In this document: piece after piece, positions 14,738-23,432 of the stretch | Layout of the letters: every line of letters starts with the position of its first letter | How positions within the stretch are numbered: the stretch's first letter is position 1 | Origin: JAKPAM01 sp047601745 | GTDB lineage: Bacteria; Pseudomonadota; Gammaproteobacteria; Burkholderiales; Burkholderiaceae_E | Assembly (NCBI GenBank): GCA_047601745.1 | Contig: JASGIS010000001.1 | Coordinates: 4,650,001 to 4,714,000 of the forward strand | DNA length: 64,000 nt | Reading direction: 5' to 3' | Position numbers and translations under genes: made by a program | Notes under the pieces: generated by a model | Seen by the model: only the letters and a program-made list of their open reading frames with translations | The model's database searches: none | What the model was told of the DNA's origin: nothing

Positions 14738-17203
14738 TCAGAACTCCATCTTGGCGTTCAGCATGAACATGCGCGGCAGCAGCGGCAGGATCTGGCCGTT
14801 GCCGGAGGAGAACCAGGTCTGGCGGTTCGTGAGGTTGCTGATCTCCGCGCGCCAGGTGACCGGACGGTTGGCGATCCGGGACGTGTACGAGGCCCCCATG
14901 CCGAAGATCGCGCGGCCCCCGACGCGCAGACGGTTGGCCGAGTCGGGGTAAGTGTCTCCCACGTACTTGACGTTGGCGTGCAGGCCCAGTCCGGGTAGTT
15001 GAGGAACCTCGTAGCCGGTATGCGCGGTCGCCACGACGCGGGGCGCGGTGACGACCCGATTGCCGTCGAACGCCGTGCCGCGCCGGTACTCGGCGTCCAG
15101 AAGCATCAAGCCGCCGCCGATCGTCCAGTTGCGAACAGGGCGCACGCCGGCATTGAGCTCGGCGCCCTGGTAGGTCGTCAGACCGTTCTGCACGTAGTAG
15201 TTGTCGGCGCTGGCATAGGCTGCGGCTCGCTCGATGCGGAAAACGGCGGCGGAGACGCTCCATCTGTCGGTTTCGGCCTTCACACCGATCTCATACTGCT
15301 TGCTCTTCAGCGGCTTGAGCACCTCGTTGGCATTGGCGTACTGCTGGGCGACGATGCCGCCGGGTTCCAGCGACTCGACGTAGCTGCCGTACAACGTGAC
15401 GGACTCGACCGGTTTGTAGAGCAGGGCCAGAGTCGGTGTGAGGACGCTTTTCTCGTAGCTCGAACTGACGGCGCCGGCCGCCGTGTATCCGGTCTGCTCG
15501 TAGTCGTTGTACCGGATACCGGCGATCATCGACCAGTTGCCGGGCAGCGTGAGCGTGTCGCTGACGAAGAACGCCGACTGGTCGTACTCGGCGGAACGAT
15601 ACATCGACCAGCCGACGTCCCCGTCGGTATAGGCATACGGGTTCGGCACGTGGATATTGCCGGCGCCGACCGGGCGATAGAAGCCGTTGCGGCTCGCGTC
15701 GAATCGCAGGCGCTGCCGTTCGGCACCGAGGACCACCTGATGGGTCGCCGCGCCCGTCTTGAAGCGTCCCTCCAGCATCAACTGCCCGATGCCATAGCCG
15801 CCCTTGTTCTTCTGGCCCAGCAGGTTGGAGTCGTAGTCGCCCGCGGGGTTGAGCAAGTAGTTGAAGTCCTTCACGTAGATGGCGGTCACGTCACTGTGCG
15901 CGAGCCTTCCGGTGAGCTTCCAGTCGGCACTGATGCGGTACTCCAGTCCGGTGCTGGCGAGCGTCAGGCGCGTGTCGTTGTAGATGCCGCCGATCGCGAG
16001 CCGGGCATCCCTCGACGAGATCGCACCGGGCAGGACCGACCCGGTATAGCGGCTGGTGCTCAGCGCCGAGGATTCGCCGCTCGTATGCCGCTCCTGGTGC
16101 AGCAGGTCGAACGACCACTTGAGGCTGGAGGTCAGATTCGAAGCCAACGCCAGCGTGAACGCGTCTCGCCGCAAGCTGCCGTCGTTGTAAGTACGTCCTT
16201 CCTCGTGGGTGGCGTTGATGCGCAAGCCGAAGCGGTCGTCCGCGGTGAAGCGGCTGCCGATGTCGGCGTGCGCCGACCAGATGCTGTCGGAACGCAAGCC
16301 CACGTCGACACTGCGAGCGGCTTCCCTGCCGGGTTTGCGCGTGACGAAGTCGGCGATGCCACCGGGCGCGCCGAAGCCGTACATGAATCCGGTAGCCCCC
16401 TTCAGCAACTGTATGCTTTCGAGGTGCTCGTACGGAATGTCCAGTCCGGTCCCGTACACGGGCAGCCCGTTGACCTTATAGCCGGAGGACATGTCCAGGC
16501 CCAGCCCCCGCACCGCCAACTGGGTAGCCCAGATCGTGTAGGTGGCGTTCTCGTTGGAGACGGATGGATCGTGCACGAAGGCGTCCGTCACCGAAGCGAC
16601 CTGCCGTGCTTCCAACTGTTCGGCTGTGATCACCGTCGTCGAGAATGGCGTGTCGAGCTGGGAGCGGTCGCCCAGCGCCCCGCTCGCGACGCTGCGGCGC
16701 ATGCTGCCGAGCGCTGCGTGTGTCGGCTCGGCGGTGGCCGTCACCGTCACCGGCGGCAGCGTCGTCGCATTCGCCGGGGCGCCGGATGCGGTCGATGCCG
16801 GACGCTCCCGCAGGACGTAGTTTCCGGCTCCCCTGTGCACCGCTTCCAGGCCGCTTCCGTCCAGCAGGTGCGCGAGTCCCGCTTCGACGGTGTAGCGGCC
16901 GCTCAGTCCGGGAGAATCCCGGCCCCGGGTCTGCTCCGAAGCGAACGAAAGAGTGATGTCGGCGGCGGCGGCAAAGGAACTCAGCACCGTGCCCAGCGGC
17001 CCCGCAGGAACCGAAAAGTCGCGCTCGGTTGTCGCCTGCGCATGCGCATGATCGACGCCGACGGTCGCGGCACCGCAGCTGGCCAGAAACAGCCCGACCA
17101 ATACGACGCGCACCGTGTGCGCGATCGGCCCCGGCGCTGCGGGAAGCGGTATCTTCCGGACACGTTCGTCGTCTGGACTGAGCGGTGATCGTTGCTGCGA
17201 CAT
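14738..17203 (-). CDS. TonB-dependent siderophore receptor with STN signalling domain (receptor 1)
   Basis: An 821-residue outer-membrane receptor. A long N-terminal leader ends near AHAQA. An STN secretin/TonB signalling domain follows at about residues 62-112 (FSVPAGPLGTVLSSFA ... LSGRYTVEAGLAHLL), then a TonB-box-like PPVTVTATAE. The plug contains TTVITAEQLEARQ, LLKGATGFMYG and GAPGGIADFVTRKP. The 22-strand barrel ends in a terminal Phe, as the BAM machinery expects. The STN domain marks it as a transducer that, when loaded with ferric siderophore, signals through the FecR and FecI encoded just upstream. GAGG lies about nine bases before the ATG. The ligand is unknown; no siderophore biosynthesis genes are present. 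Confidence 0.92.
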   Translation of the reverse strand: MSQQRSPLSPDDERVRKIPLPAAPGPIAHTVRVVLVGLFLASCGAATVGVDHAHAQATTERDFSVPAGPLGTVLSSFAAAADITLSFASEQTRGRDSPGLSGRYTVEAGLAHLLDGSGLEAVHRGAGNYVLRERPASTASGAPANATTLPPVTVTATAEPTHAALGSMRRSVASGALGDRSQLDTPFSTTVITAEQLEARQVASVTDAFVHDPSVSNENATYTIWATQLAVRGLGLDMSSGYKVNGLPVYGTGLDIPYEHLESIQLLKGATGFMYGFGAPGGIADFVTRKPGREAARSVDVGLRSDSIWSAHADIGSRFTADDRFGLRINATHEEGRTYNDGSLRRDAFTLALASNLTSSLKWSFDLLHQERHTSGESSALSTSRYTGSVLPGAISSRDARLAIGGIYNDTRLTLASTGLEYRISADWKLTGRLAHSDVTAIYVKDFNYLLNPAGDYDSNLLGQKNKGGYGIGQLMLEGRFKTGAATHQVVLGAERQRLRFDASRNGFYRPVGAGNIHVPNPYAYTDGDVGWSMYRSAEYDQSAFFVSDTLTLPGNWSMIAGIRYNDYEQTGYTAAGAVSSSYEKSVLTPTLALLYKPVESVTLYGSYVESLEPGGIVAQQYANANEVLKPLKSKQYEIGVKAETDRWSVSAAVFRIERAAAYASADNYYVQNGLTTYQGAELNAGVRPVRNWTIGGGLMLLDAEYRRGTAFDGNRVVTAPRVVATAHTGYEVPQLPGLGLHANVKYVGDTYPDSANRLRVGGRAIFGMGASYTSRIANRPVTWRAEISNLTNRQTWFSSGNGQILPLLPRMFMLNAKMEF

Positions 17204-17374
17204 GAAAGGGTTCCTCTGCTCTTTCGTTCGATCTGGCGGGAGTCGGCGGCGGCACGTGCACGCAGCCTCTGTCTGGTAGGCCGGATGAACTCGAAAAAGA
17301 GCAACCCTCGACGGGGAAAGTCGCGGTGGGAGATGGGCGAGAGAGGGGGCGGCGGGATCGAGCCGGCGGCGGAG

Positions 17375-18319
17375 CTAGCGACCTTCGACGCTGACCCAGT
17401 AGCGTGTCGCGTACCGGATCGTGACCGGCAGCGATGCGGCCACGTTGGCCAGAATCGCATCGGTGTCGTCGAGTCGGAATGCCCCCGAGATGCGCAGATC
17501 GGCCACGGTCGGGTCGCAACCGAGGTATCCCGAGCGGTGGCGGGCGAGTTCGGCGATGAAATCGCCCAGACGCCGGTCGATCGCGATGAGCTTGCCGTTC
17601 ACCCATTCCGCCCGGGCCGGATCCGCCGGCCCGGTGGCGACGATGCGCTGTTCGGTGAACTCGGCCTGCCGTCCGGCCTCGAGGCGGGTTACCTCGGTAG
17701 CCGACCGCGCGGGGCGGATCTCCACCGCATCCTGCAACACGGCCACCCGCGTTCGGCCGGCTGCGGCAAGGACCGTGAAACGCGTGCCCAGCGCGCGAAT
17801 GCGCCCTTCGGCCGTTCGGACCTCGAAAGGCCGCCGCGCCGGCAGATCCAGCGCGGTCTGCACCAGGATCTCACCGGCATGCAGGCGCAGCAGCCTGAGC
17901 GACGGGCCGAAGTCGACGTCGACGGCGGTGCGGGTGTTCAATTCCAGCGCGCTGCCGTCCGCCAGCGCGAATCGCCGGCGCTCGCCGGCGCCTGTGCGAT
18001 AACCGGCGACCAGCGTGCGCCATGGCGTACGGTCGTAGGCGACCCAGGCCAGGGTGCCGGCACCGAGCAACATGGTCAGCAGCCTGGTCAAGCGGCGCCG
18101 CCGGGACTTCACACCCGACAGGGTCGGCAGCGCGATGTCCGCCGGCAGTTGATCCAGCCGCTGCGCCAGCGCTTGCATCTGCTGCCAGGCTCGTCGGTGC
18201 GAAGCGTCGGCGTTCAGCCAGTGCTGCCAGGCCCGCTGGTCCGCGGGTCCGGCGTTCTCGTCGTTCAACTGGACGTACCAGCGCGCGGCAGCCTCGAGAA
18301 CGTCGGTGGACGAGCTCAT
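17375..18319 (-). CDS. FecR-family anti-sigma/sigma-regulator protein (pair of receptor 1)
   Basis: A 314-residue inner-membrane regulator. An N-terminal cytoplasmic anti-sigma region (DUF4880 type) has AARWYVQLND and AWQHWLNADASHRRAWQQM. A single membrane segment lies at about residues 78-92 (LLTMLLGAGTLAWVAY). The periplasmic FecR domain has RRFALADGSALELNTRTAVDV, then FEVRTAEGRIRALGTRF and RVAVLQDAVEI. A C-terminal STN-like segment (FRLDDTDAILANVAASLPV) closes the protein. It relays ligand status of the receptor to the sigma factor 28 bases upstream on the same strand. Confidence 0.9.
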   Translation of the reverse strand: MSSSTDVLEAAARWYVQLNDENAGPADQRAWQHWLNADASHRRAWQQMQALAQRLDQLPADIALPTLSGVKSRRRRLTRLLTMLLGAGTLAWVAYDRTPWRTLVAGYRTGAGERRRFALADGSALELNTRTAVDVDFGPSLRLLRLHAGEILVQTALDLPARRPFEVRTAEGRIRALGTRFTVLAAAGRTRVAVLQDAVEIRPARSATEVTRLEAGRQAEFTEQRIVATGPADPARAEWVNGKLIAIDRRLGDFIAELARHRSGYLGCDPTVADLRISGAFRLDDTDAILANVAASLPVTIRYATRYWVSVEGR

Positions 18320-18347
18320 GTCCGACGGGATCGCGACGGGTACGGTA

Positions 18348-18851
18348 TCAATTCGCGGCCAGCACCAGGCACTGGGCCAGGGCGCGCGCCAGGTGGTTCT
18401 TGACCGTCGTGACCGAGACGCCCAGCCGAGCGCCGACCTGCGCGTAGGTCAATCCCTCGAACTGTGCGAGCAGGAAGATCTCCCGCGTTCTGGCACCTTG
18501 CGAATCCAGCATCCTGTCGATCGCGACCAGGGTTTCGATGAGGATCGCCCGGGTCTCCGGGGAGATGGCCAGAGGTTCCGGGCGCGCCGCGAGCGACTCC
18601 AGATAGGCGTGCTCGATGGCGTGACGACGCCACTGATCGACGACCAGCCCTCGCGCGATGGTCGCGAGATACTCGCGCGGCTGCTTGATCTCCGCCGCAT
18701 TGCGGGTCGCGATGACCCGCAGGAAGGTGTCGTGCGCCAGATCGGGCGCCTGGTGGGCATCGCCGAGCTTGCGTCGCAGCCAGCCCCTCAGCCAGTCGTG
18801 ATGATTGCTGTAGAGAGCTTCGACATGAGGGGAGGGGGCATGGTGCGGCAA
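18348..18851 (-). CDS. ECF sigma factor, FecI type (pair of receptor 1)
   Basis: About 167 residues with sigma region 2 (LYSNHHDWLRGWLRRKLGD ... DLAHDTFLRVIAT) and region 4 (IFLLAQFEGLTYAQVGARLG, VSVTTVKNHLARAL). It should direct RNA polymerase to the downstream receptor when ferric siderophore is bound. The start is doubtful. An ATG at 18941 is in frame, but a Fur-box-like site lies between it and the conserved domain, and the only later in-frame initiator is the TTG at 18851, which gives a family-length N-terminus but has no good ribosome site. Confidence 0.82.
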   Translation of the reverse strand: MPHHAPSPHVEALYSNHHDWLRGWLRRKLGDAHQAPDLAHDTFLRVIATRNAAEIKQPREYLATIARGLVVDQWRRHAIEHAYLESLAARPEPLAISPETRAILIETLVAIDRMLDSQGARTREIFLLAQFEGLTYAQVGARLGVSVTTVKNHLARALAQCLVLAAN

Positions 18852-18889
18852 GATCGGAACGAGCGCAGGGGTGAACGGACGACGATATA

Positions 18890-18908
18890 GCGAATGATAA
18901 TTAATCTC
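18890..18908 (-). promoter_or_regulatory. Fur-box-like operator of the fecI/fecR pair
   Basis: GCGAATGATAATTAATCTC on the plus strand matches the 19-base Fur consensus at 13 positions, including the AATGATAAT core. It lies directly upstream of the FecI coding domain, where iron repression of the sigma factor is expected. Confidence 0.65.
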
Positions 18909-19082
18909 GATTGTGCGTTGAATTTGCCTGCTCCGCAACACTCGGCGGCCGGCCGAGGCGTGCAGAGTGAGGCCTGTCTACGGCATCGACCGCTTGGGCA
19001 TCTTCGTTCGCGAGCGGCAGTCTCGCGAGGCGGTCTGGCATTCGGTGATCGCCGCGCGAGCCTGGTTCCTCCGCTCGTCCGC

Positions 19083-20027
19083 CTACAGCGATTCGATGTG
19101 CCGGATCATCCGCTGGCGGCCCGCCTCGTCGGGCAGGCGGCCGGTCGCCGCGCCCAGATTGTCGACGACGTTCCTGGCCTGGCTGGTCGCGGGCGTGGCC
19201 GCGGTGACGGCCGGGTGGGATACCACGAACTTCAGGAAGAACTGTCCCCACGTGGCGATGTCGTATTCGGCTGCCCATTCGGGCAGCGAATGGCCTTCGA
19301 CCTTCTGCCACAGGCGTGACCGTCCGAACGGCTGATACACCAGCACCCCGATACCGCGATCCCGGGCCAGCGGGAAGATGCGTTCTTCCATGTCGCGCTT
19401 GTCGATCGCGTAGTCGACGCCGATGAAGTTCAGCGGCTCGGCGCGCATGATCCGTTCCAGCTCGGCGTACTGCCTTTCGGCGGTGGTCGTCACGCCGATG
19501 TAGCGCACGCGCCCCGCATCGCGGTACTCCTTCAGCAGGCCCAACTGGGTGGGGACGTCCGCCAGGTTGTGCACCTGGATCAGATCCATCCTGGCCTTGC
19601 CGAGCGAGGCGATGGACTTGTCGATCTGCGCCCGCGCGGCGGCCGGATCCGCCTTGCCTGCGCCGAATCCGGCGACGTTCACCTTGGTCGCCCAGAACAG
19701 TTTCTCGTTCAAGCCCGTCTCCCTGGCGACCTGCGCGGCGACCGGTTCGGCCGCGCCGTAGCCCGGCGCGGTATCGAACACCGTGCCGCCTTCGCGCACC
19801 AGGGCCTGCAGGACCTCGCGCACGCCGGCCACGTTGCCTTCGCCCGCCAGGCGGGAGAACGACGCCGAACTGCCCAGCCCGACCACCGGCAGCTTTTCGC
19901 CGGTGCCGGGAATCGTGCGGGTGATCAGCGCGCGCTGGCCTTCGGCGGCCAGCAGCCGTCTCGGACCGAGGGCCGAAGTCAGGCCCGCGGCCGCGCAGAG
20001 CATCAGGTAGTCTCGTCGGGAAATCAT
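19083..20027 (-). CDS. Aldo/keto reductase family protein with Tat signal
   Basis: A 314-residue aldo/keto reductase. The tetrad is recognisable as Asp in TVFDTAPGYG, Tyr in the same motif, Lys in FWATKVNVAGF and His in LIQVHNLAD. A barrel C-terminus VVSHPAVTAATPATSQARNV supplies nucleotide-binding residues. The protein begins MISRRDYLMLCAAAG, a twin-arginine signal, and the leader ends near LLAAEG, so it is probably exported folded with its cofactor. A GAGGAG lies six bases before the second of two adjacent ATGs, which is the start used. It follows the membrane-protein gene at 20050 by 22 bases and is probably co-transcribed with it. Confidence 0.88.
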   Translation of the reverse strand: MISRRDYLMLCAAAGLTSALGPRRLLAAEGQRALITRTIPGTGEKLPVVGLGSSASFSRLAGEGNVAGVREVLQALVREGGTVFDTAPGYGAAEPVAAQVARETGLNEKLFWATKVNVAGFGAGKADPAAARAQIDKSIASLGKARMDLIQVHNLADVPTQLGLLKEYRDAGRVRYIGVTTTAERQYAELERIMRAEPLNFIGVDYAIDKRDMEERIFPLARDRGIGVLVYQPFGRSRLWQKVEGHSLPEWAAEYDIATWGQFFLKFVVSHPAVTAATPATSQARNVVDNLGAATGRLPDEAGRQRMIRHIESL

Positions 20028-20049
20028 CATCGGCTCCTCTAAGGCCTGT

Positions 20050-21399
20050 TCACGAAGGATCTCTCTGCAGTGCATGTCGAGCGGAATCGGCGGCGGGCTC
20101 CCGTTCGACGGCCAGCCGCTGCTGGCGACGGCCCAGCCACAGAGCCAATGCGGCCCACGTCACGGCCAGCGGAACGGCGACGCCGGCCAGCCCCGCGAGG
20201 CCCATTCCCAGCCGTCCGAGCAGGCCCTCGACCTGTGAGCCGAGCACGTCGCCGCCGCGGTAACCGAAGGTGTCGATGAAGGCCTTCGACTTGTACTTGT
20301 CCTCACGGCTGACCACCGTGTACAGCGTCTCGCGCGCGGGCCGGGCCAGCGCCCGCTGGATCGCGCTGAACGCCGCCTGGAACACGATCAGTGCGGTCAG
20401 CGTGCCGACGAGGGCGAGGCCGACGAAACCCAGCGCGACCGTGACAGGCAGCAGCATCAGCGTGACGTGCACGCCGAGCCGCTTCATGACCCGGCCGGCG
20501 ATCACGGCCTGCAGGAGCAGCGTGGCGACCTGGACGATCAGGTCGATGCGCGCGAACACGGACGTGCGCATGTCCACGTCGCTGCCCAGCGCCGCCACCA
20601 TCTGCAGTCGCGTGAAGTAGAGCATCGTGGCCATGACCGTCATGATGATGACGTAGGCCGCGATGCCCAGCAGATAGCGCGACGTGAACACGGCCTTCAG
20701 GCCCTGCCAGGCGCTTCCGCCGATGATCGCGTGCTGCTGCTCGTGCGCGGATGCCCGCCCGTCGGCGCCCGCCGCCCGGCCGGATTGATTGCGGGCCACG
20801 GCCCAGGCCGACACCAGCGCCAGCATCAGGAAGCCCGCCGATACCAGCAGCAGCGCGGGCGTTCCCAGCGGCTTGGCCAGCATCGAGGCCAGCCAGGGGC
20901 CGAAGATGGCCCCCAGCGTGCCGCCGACCGAGATCAGCGCGAACACGCGCTTGCTCTGCTCCAGCGTGAAGCGGTCGGCCATCAAGGCCCAGAACAGCAT
21001 CGTCGCGAACAGGTTCGAGACGCTGAACCAGACGTAGAACACCTGTCCGCTGACGATGCCGACCGCTCCCGGCGCGAGCGTCATCAGCAGATAAAAGCCG
21101 ATCAGGCATAGCGCGAAGAACACGTAGGTCGCCGCGATGAACTGCAGCCGCCGAAAGCGGCTGACCAGCCAACCGAACAACGGATTGGCCAGCAGCGTCA
21201 CCAGCGCGGTGCCGATGAACAGCCAGCGCACGGACTCGATGCCGCGCTGCATGCCCAGCGCATCGCGTGCCGGACGCAGCACCATCAGCGCGGTCAGCAC
21301 GCAGAAAAAGAAGAAGCCGGCCAGCAGCACGGGCCGCACTTCGTCGCGCCGGACATCGAACAGCGCGGTCAACCGCGACCGCAGCGAGGGATTCGTCAT
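20050..21399 (-). CDS. MFS/ADP-ATP-carrier-like membrane transporter
   Basis: A 449-residue protein with about 11-12 membrane segments. DEVRPVLLAGFFFFCVL, MVLRPARDALG, an internal WALMADRFTLEQSKRVFALI and VGGTLGAIFGPWLA resemble the NTP/NDP-exchange (Tlc-like) branch of the major facilitator group found in many proteobacteria. Substrate and direction are unknown. A GGAG lies nine bases before the ATG. It is the upstream partner of the Tat-exported aldo/keto reductase. Confidence 0.78.
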   Translation of the reverse strand: MTNPSLRSRLTALFDVRRDEVRPVLLAGFFFFCVLTALMVLRPARDALGMQRGIESVRWLFIGTALVTLLANPLFGWLVSRFRRLQFIAATYVFFALCLIGFYLLMTLAPGAVGIVSGQVFYVWFSVSNLFATMLFWALMADRFTLEQSKRVFALISVGGTLGAIFGPWLASMLAKPLGTPALLLVSAGFLMLALVSAWAVARNQSGRAAGADGRASAHEQQHAIIGGSAWQGLKAVFTSRYLLGIAAYVIIMTVMATMLYFTRLQMVAALGSDVDMRTSVFARIDLIVQVATLLLQAVIAGRVMKRLGVHVTLMLLPVTVALGFVGLALVGTLTALIVFQAAFSAIQRALARPARETLYTVVSREDKYKSKAFIDTFGYRGGDVLGSQVEGLLGRLGMGLAGLAGVAVPLAVTWAALALWLGRRQQRLAVEREPAADSARHALQRDPS

Positions 21400-21545
21400 T
21401 TCGGTCGACTCCGGGAAGGGACGCGCGTCGCTGACGCTCCGTTGCCCTCCAGCGACGGGCGAAGTGTTTTCATCGTCCGCATTCTGCGCTTGAATGGCAT
21501 ACCGGCGGGGGCGTATCCGCCGGTACCAACGAGAGGAAGCAGACG

Positions 21546-22112
21546 ATGACCGATTCAGGATCCATTGGCGCCTGGAGAGCCGATCCGCTTACGTGGGGAC
21601 ATGGGCCCCGCCTGTTCGAGATGTTCGTCGAACCCACGTGTCCGTTCTCGGCAAGAGCGTTCGGCAAAGTGGACGCGCTCCTGCAACTGGCCGGAGAAGA
21701 CCGCATCACGGTGAAGATCCGGCTGCAATCCCAGCCGTGGCACCTGTTCTCGGGCGTGATCGTCCGCTGCGTTCTGGCCGCCTCGACGCTGCCGGAAGGC
21801 AGGTCGAGTGCAAAGGCGGTGCTGGCTGCCGTCGCCGCGCACCGCGAAGAGTTCGAGTTCACGCATCACTGCGCCGGCCCGAACATGGGCGCTACGCCGG
21901 ACGACATCATCGCGCGTATCGAGCGCTACAGCGGGGTCCGGCTGCGCGCGGCGTTTGCCATTCCGGACCTGGATCGGGAGATCAAATGGCATGCGAAATA
22001 CGCGCGCCAGAACGGCATCCACGTCTCGCCGACCTTCATGATCGACGGGCTGGTCGAGCCGAAGCTGAGCAGCGGCGACGACGTGGCCGTCTGGGCCGAG
22101 CGATTGAGATAG
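21546..22112 (+). CDS. DsbA/thioredoxin-fold family protein with CPFS motif
   Basis: A 188-residue thioredoxin-like protein. FEMFVEPTCPFSARAFGK places a CxxS motif where DsbA has CxxC, and HVSPTFMIDG supplies the cis-proline loop. A helical insert lies between them, as in DsbA and 2-hydroxychromene isomerase relatives. The second cysteine is replaced by Ser, so a simple disulfide oxidase role is unlikely; a monothiol reductase, transferase or binding role is more plausible. There is no signal peptide, so it is cytoplasmic. AGAGGAAG precedes the ATG. It faces the convergent enolase gene and has no obvious operon partner. Confidence 0.77.
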   Translation: MTDSGSIGAWRADPLTWGHGPRLFEMFVEPTCPFSARAFGKVDALLQLAGEDRITVKIRLQSQPWHLFSGVIVRCVLAASTLPEGRSSAKAVLAAVAAHREEFEFTHHCAGPNMGATPDDIIARIERYSGVRLRAAFAIPDLDREIKWHAKYARQNGIHVSPTFMIDGLVEPKLSSGDDVAVWAERLR

Positions 22113-22143
22113 GCAGCGGGGCTGCCGTCTCGTACCGGGCGTT

Positions 22144-23430
22144 CTATCGGACGAATGCCGCCCGACCCGCATACTGCGCGTCGTCGCCCAGCATTTCTTC
22201 GATGCGCATCAGTTGATTGTATTTTTCGACGCGCTCGCCGCGGCAGGGCGCACCGGTCTTCAGGTGGCCGGTGCTTAGCGCGACGGTCAGGTCCGCGATG
22301 AAGCTGTCGACGGTCTCGCCGCTGCGATGCGAAACCATCGCTCCCCAACCGGCCGCGTAGGCCATGTCGACGGCGGCGCGCGTTTCGGTCAGCGTGCCGA
22401 CCTGATTCGGCTTGATCAGCACGGCGTTCGCGACGTTCTCGCGAATGCCGCGTTCGATGCGCTGGACGTTGGTCACGAACAGGTCGTCGCCGACCAGTTC
22501 GATCCGGCTGCCGAGCCGCTGGTTCAGCAGTCGCCAGCCGGCCCAGTCGTCTTCCGCCAGGCCGTCCTCCAGCACGGCGATCGGGTATCGGCGCACCCAG
22601 TCTTCATACAGTTCGACCAGTTCCGCGGCCGTGATCCGGCGGTTCTCGCTGCGCAGATGGTAGAAGCCCTCTTCGAAGAATCCGCTGGAAGCCGGATCGA
22701 GCGCCAGCACCACATCCTCGCCCGGCCGGTAGCCGGCGCTTTCGATCGCGGCCAGAATGAGCTCGACCGCGTCGCTGTTGCGCTTCAGCGCCGGAGCGAA
22801 TCCGCCTTCGTCGCCGACTGCCGTGGAGTAGCCTCGATCCTTGAGGGTCGTGCGCAGGCAGTGGTAGATCTCGGCTCCGTAGCGCAGCGCTTCGGAGAAG
22901 CTTTCGGCGCCCACCGGCGCGATCATGAACTCCTGGAAGTCCGGCCCTTGCCAGTTCGCATGGACGCCGCCGTTGAGGATGTTGAACATCGGCACCGGCA
23001 TGCGAACCTCCCGCGAACCGGCGAGATAGCGGAACAGCGGCTGGCGGCAGGCCTGCGCGGCCGCGCGGGCCACGGCCAGCGACACGCCCACGATCGCGTT
23101 GGCGCCGAGGCGTTCCTTGTTCGGCGTGCCGTCGAACTCGATCATCGCCTTGTCGATGCCGGCCTGGTCGCAGGCGTCCGAGCCGTGCAGCACGGCCGCG
23201 ATGGCCTTGTTGACGTGCGAGACCGCCTTGTGCACGCCTTTGCCGCCAAAGCGGTGCGCGTCACCGTCCCGGATCTCCCTGGCCTCGTGGATGCCCGTCG
23301 AGGCGCCGGACGGAACGGCCGCCCGTCCGATCGCGCCTCCCGCCAGGCCCACGTCGACTTCGAGAGTGGGATTTCCGCGCGAATCCAGGATTTCTCGCGC
23401 GCGCACGGTCTGAATGCTGGATGCGGACAT
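22144..23430 (-). CDS. eno: Enolase, second/divergent type, in fluoride-riboswitch operon
   Basis: A 428-residue enolase converting 2-phosphoglycerate to phosphoenolpyruvate. The N-terminal ILDSRGNPTLEVDV, GGVHANWQGPDFQEFMI, the metal ligands in LALDPASSGFF, LEDGLAEDDW and VGDDLFVTN, the catalytic Lys in LIKPNQVGTLTET and the HRSGET loop are all present. It reads LIKPNQVG and KTGAPCRGERVEKYN rather than the LIKFNQIG and KTGSLSRSDR-like forms of typical housekeeping enolases, which suggests a laterally acquired isozyme. Fluoride is a classic enolase inhibitor. The gene starts two bases after the CLC-F stop with AAGGAG eight bases upstream, so it is co-transcribed behind fluoride riboswitch 1. 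Confidence 0.95.
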   Translation of the reverse strand: MSASSIQTVRAREILDSRGNPTLEVDVGLAGGAIGRAAVPSGASTGIHEAREIRDGDAHRFGGKGVHKAVSHVNKAIAAVLHGSDACDQAGIDKAMIEFDGTPNKERLGANAIVGVSLAVARAAAQACRQPLFRYLAGSREVRMPVPMFNILNGGVHANWQGPDFQEFMIAPVGAESFSEALRYGAEIYHCLRTTLKDRGYSTAVGDEGGFAPALKRNSDAVELILAAIESAGYRPGEDVVLALDPASSGFFEEGFYHLRSENRRITAAELVELYEDWVRRYPIAVLEDGLAEDDWAGWRLLNQRLGSRIELVGDDLFVTNVQRIERGIRENVANAVLIKPNQVGTLTETRAAVDMAYAAGWGAMVSHRSGETVDSFIADLTVALSTGHLKTGAPCRGERVEKYNQLMRIEEMLGDDAQYAGRAAFVR

Positions 23431-23432
23431 GG

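Noticed and set aside
14999..17188. A long plus-strand open frame antisense to receptor 1
   Set aside because: Its translation is the complement of a real TonB receptor; no ribosome site or domains of its own.
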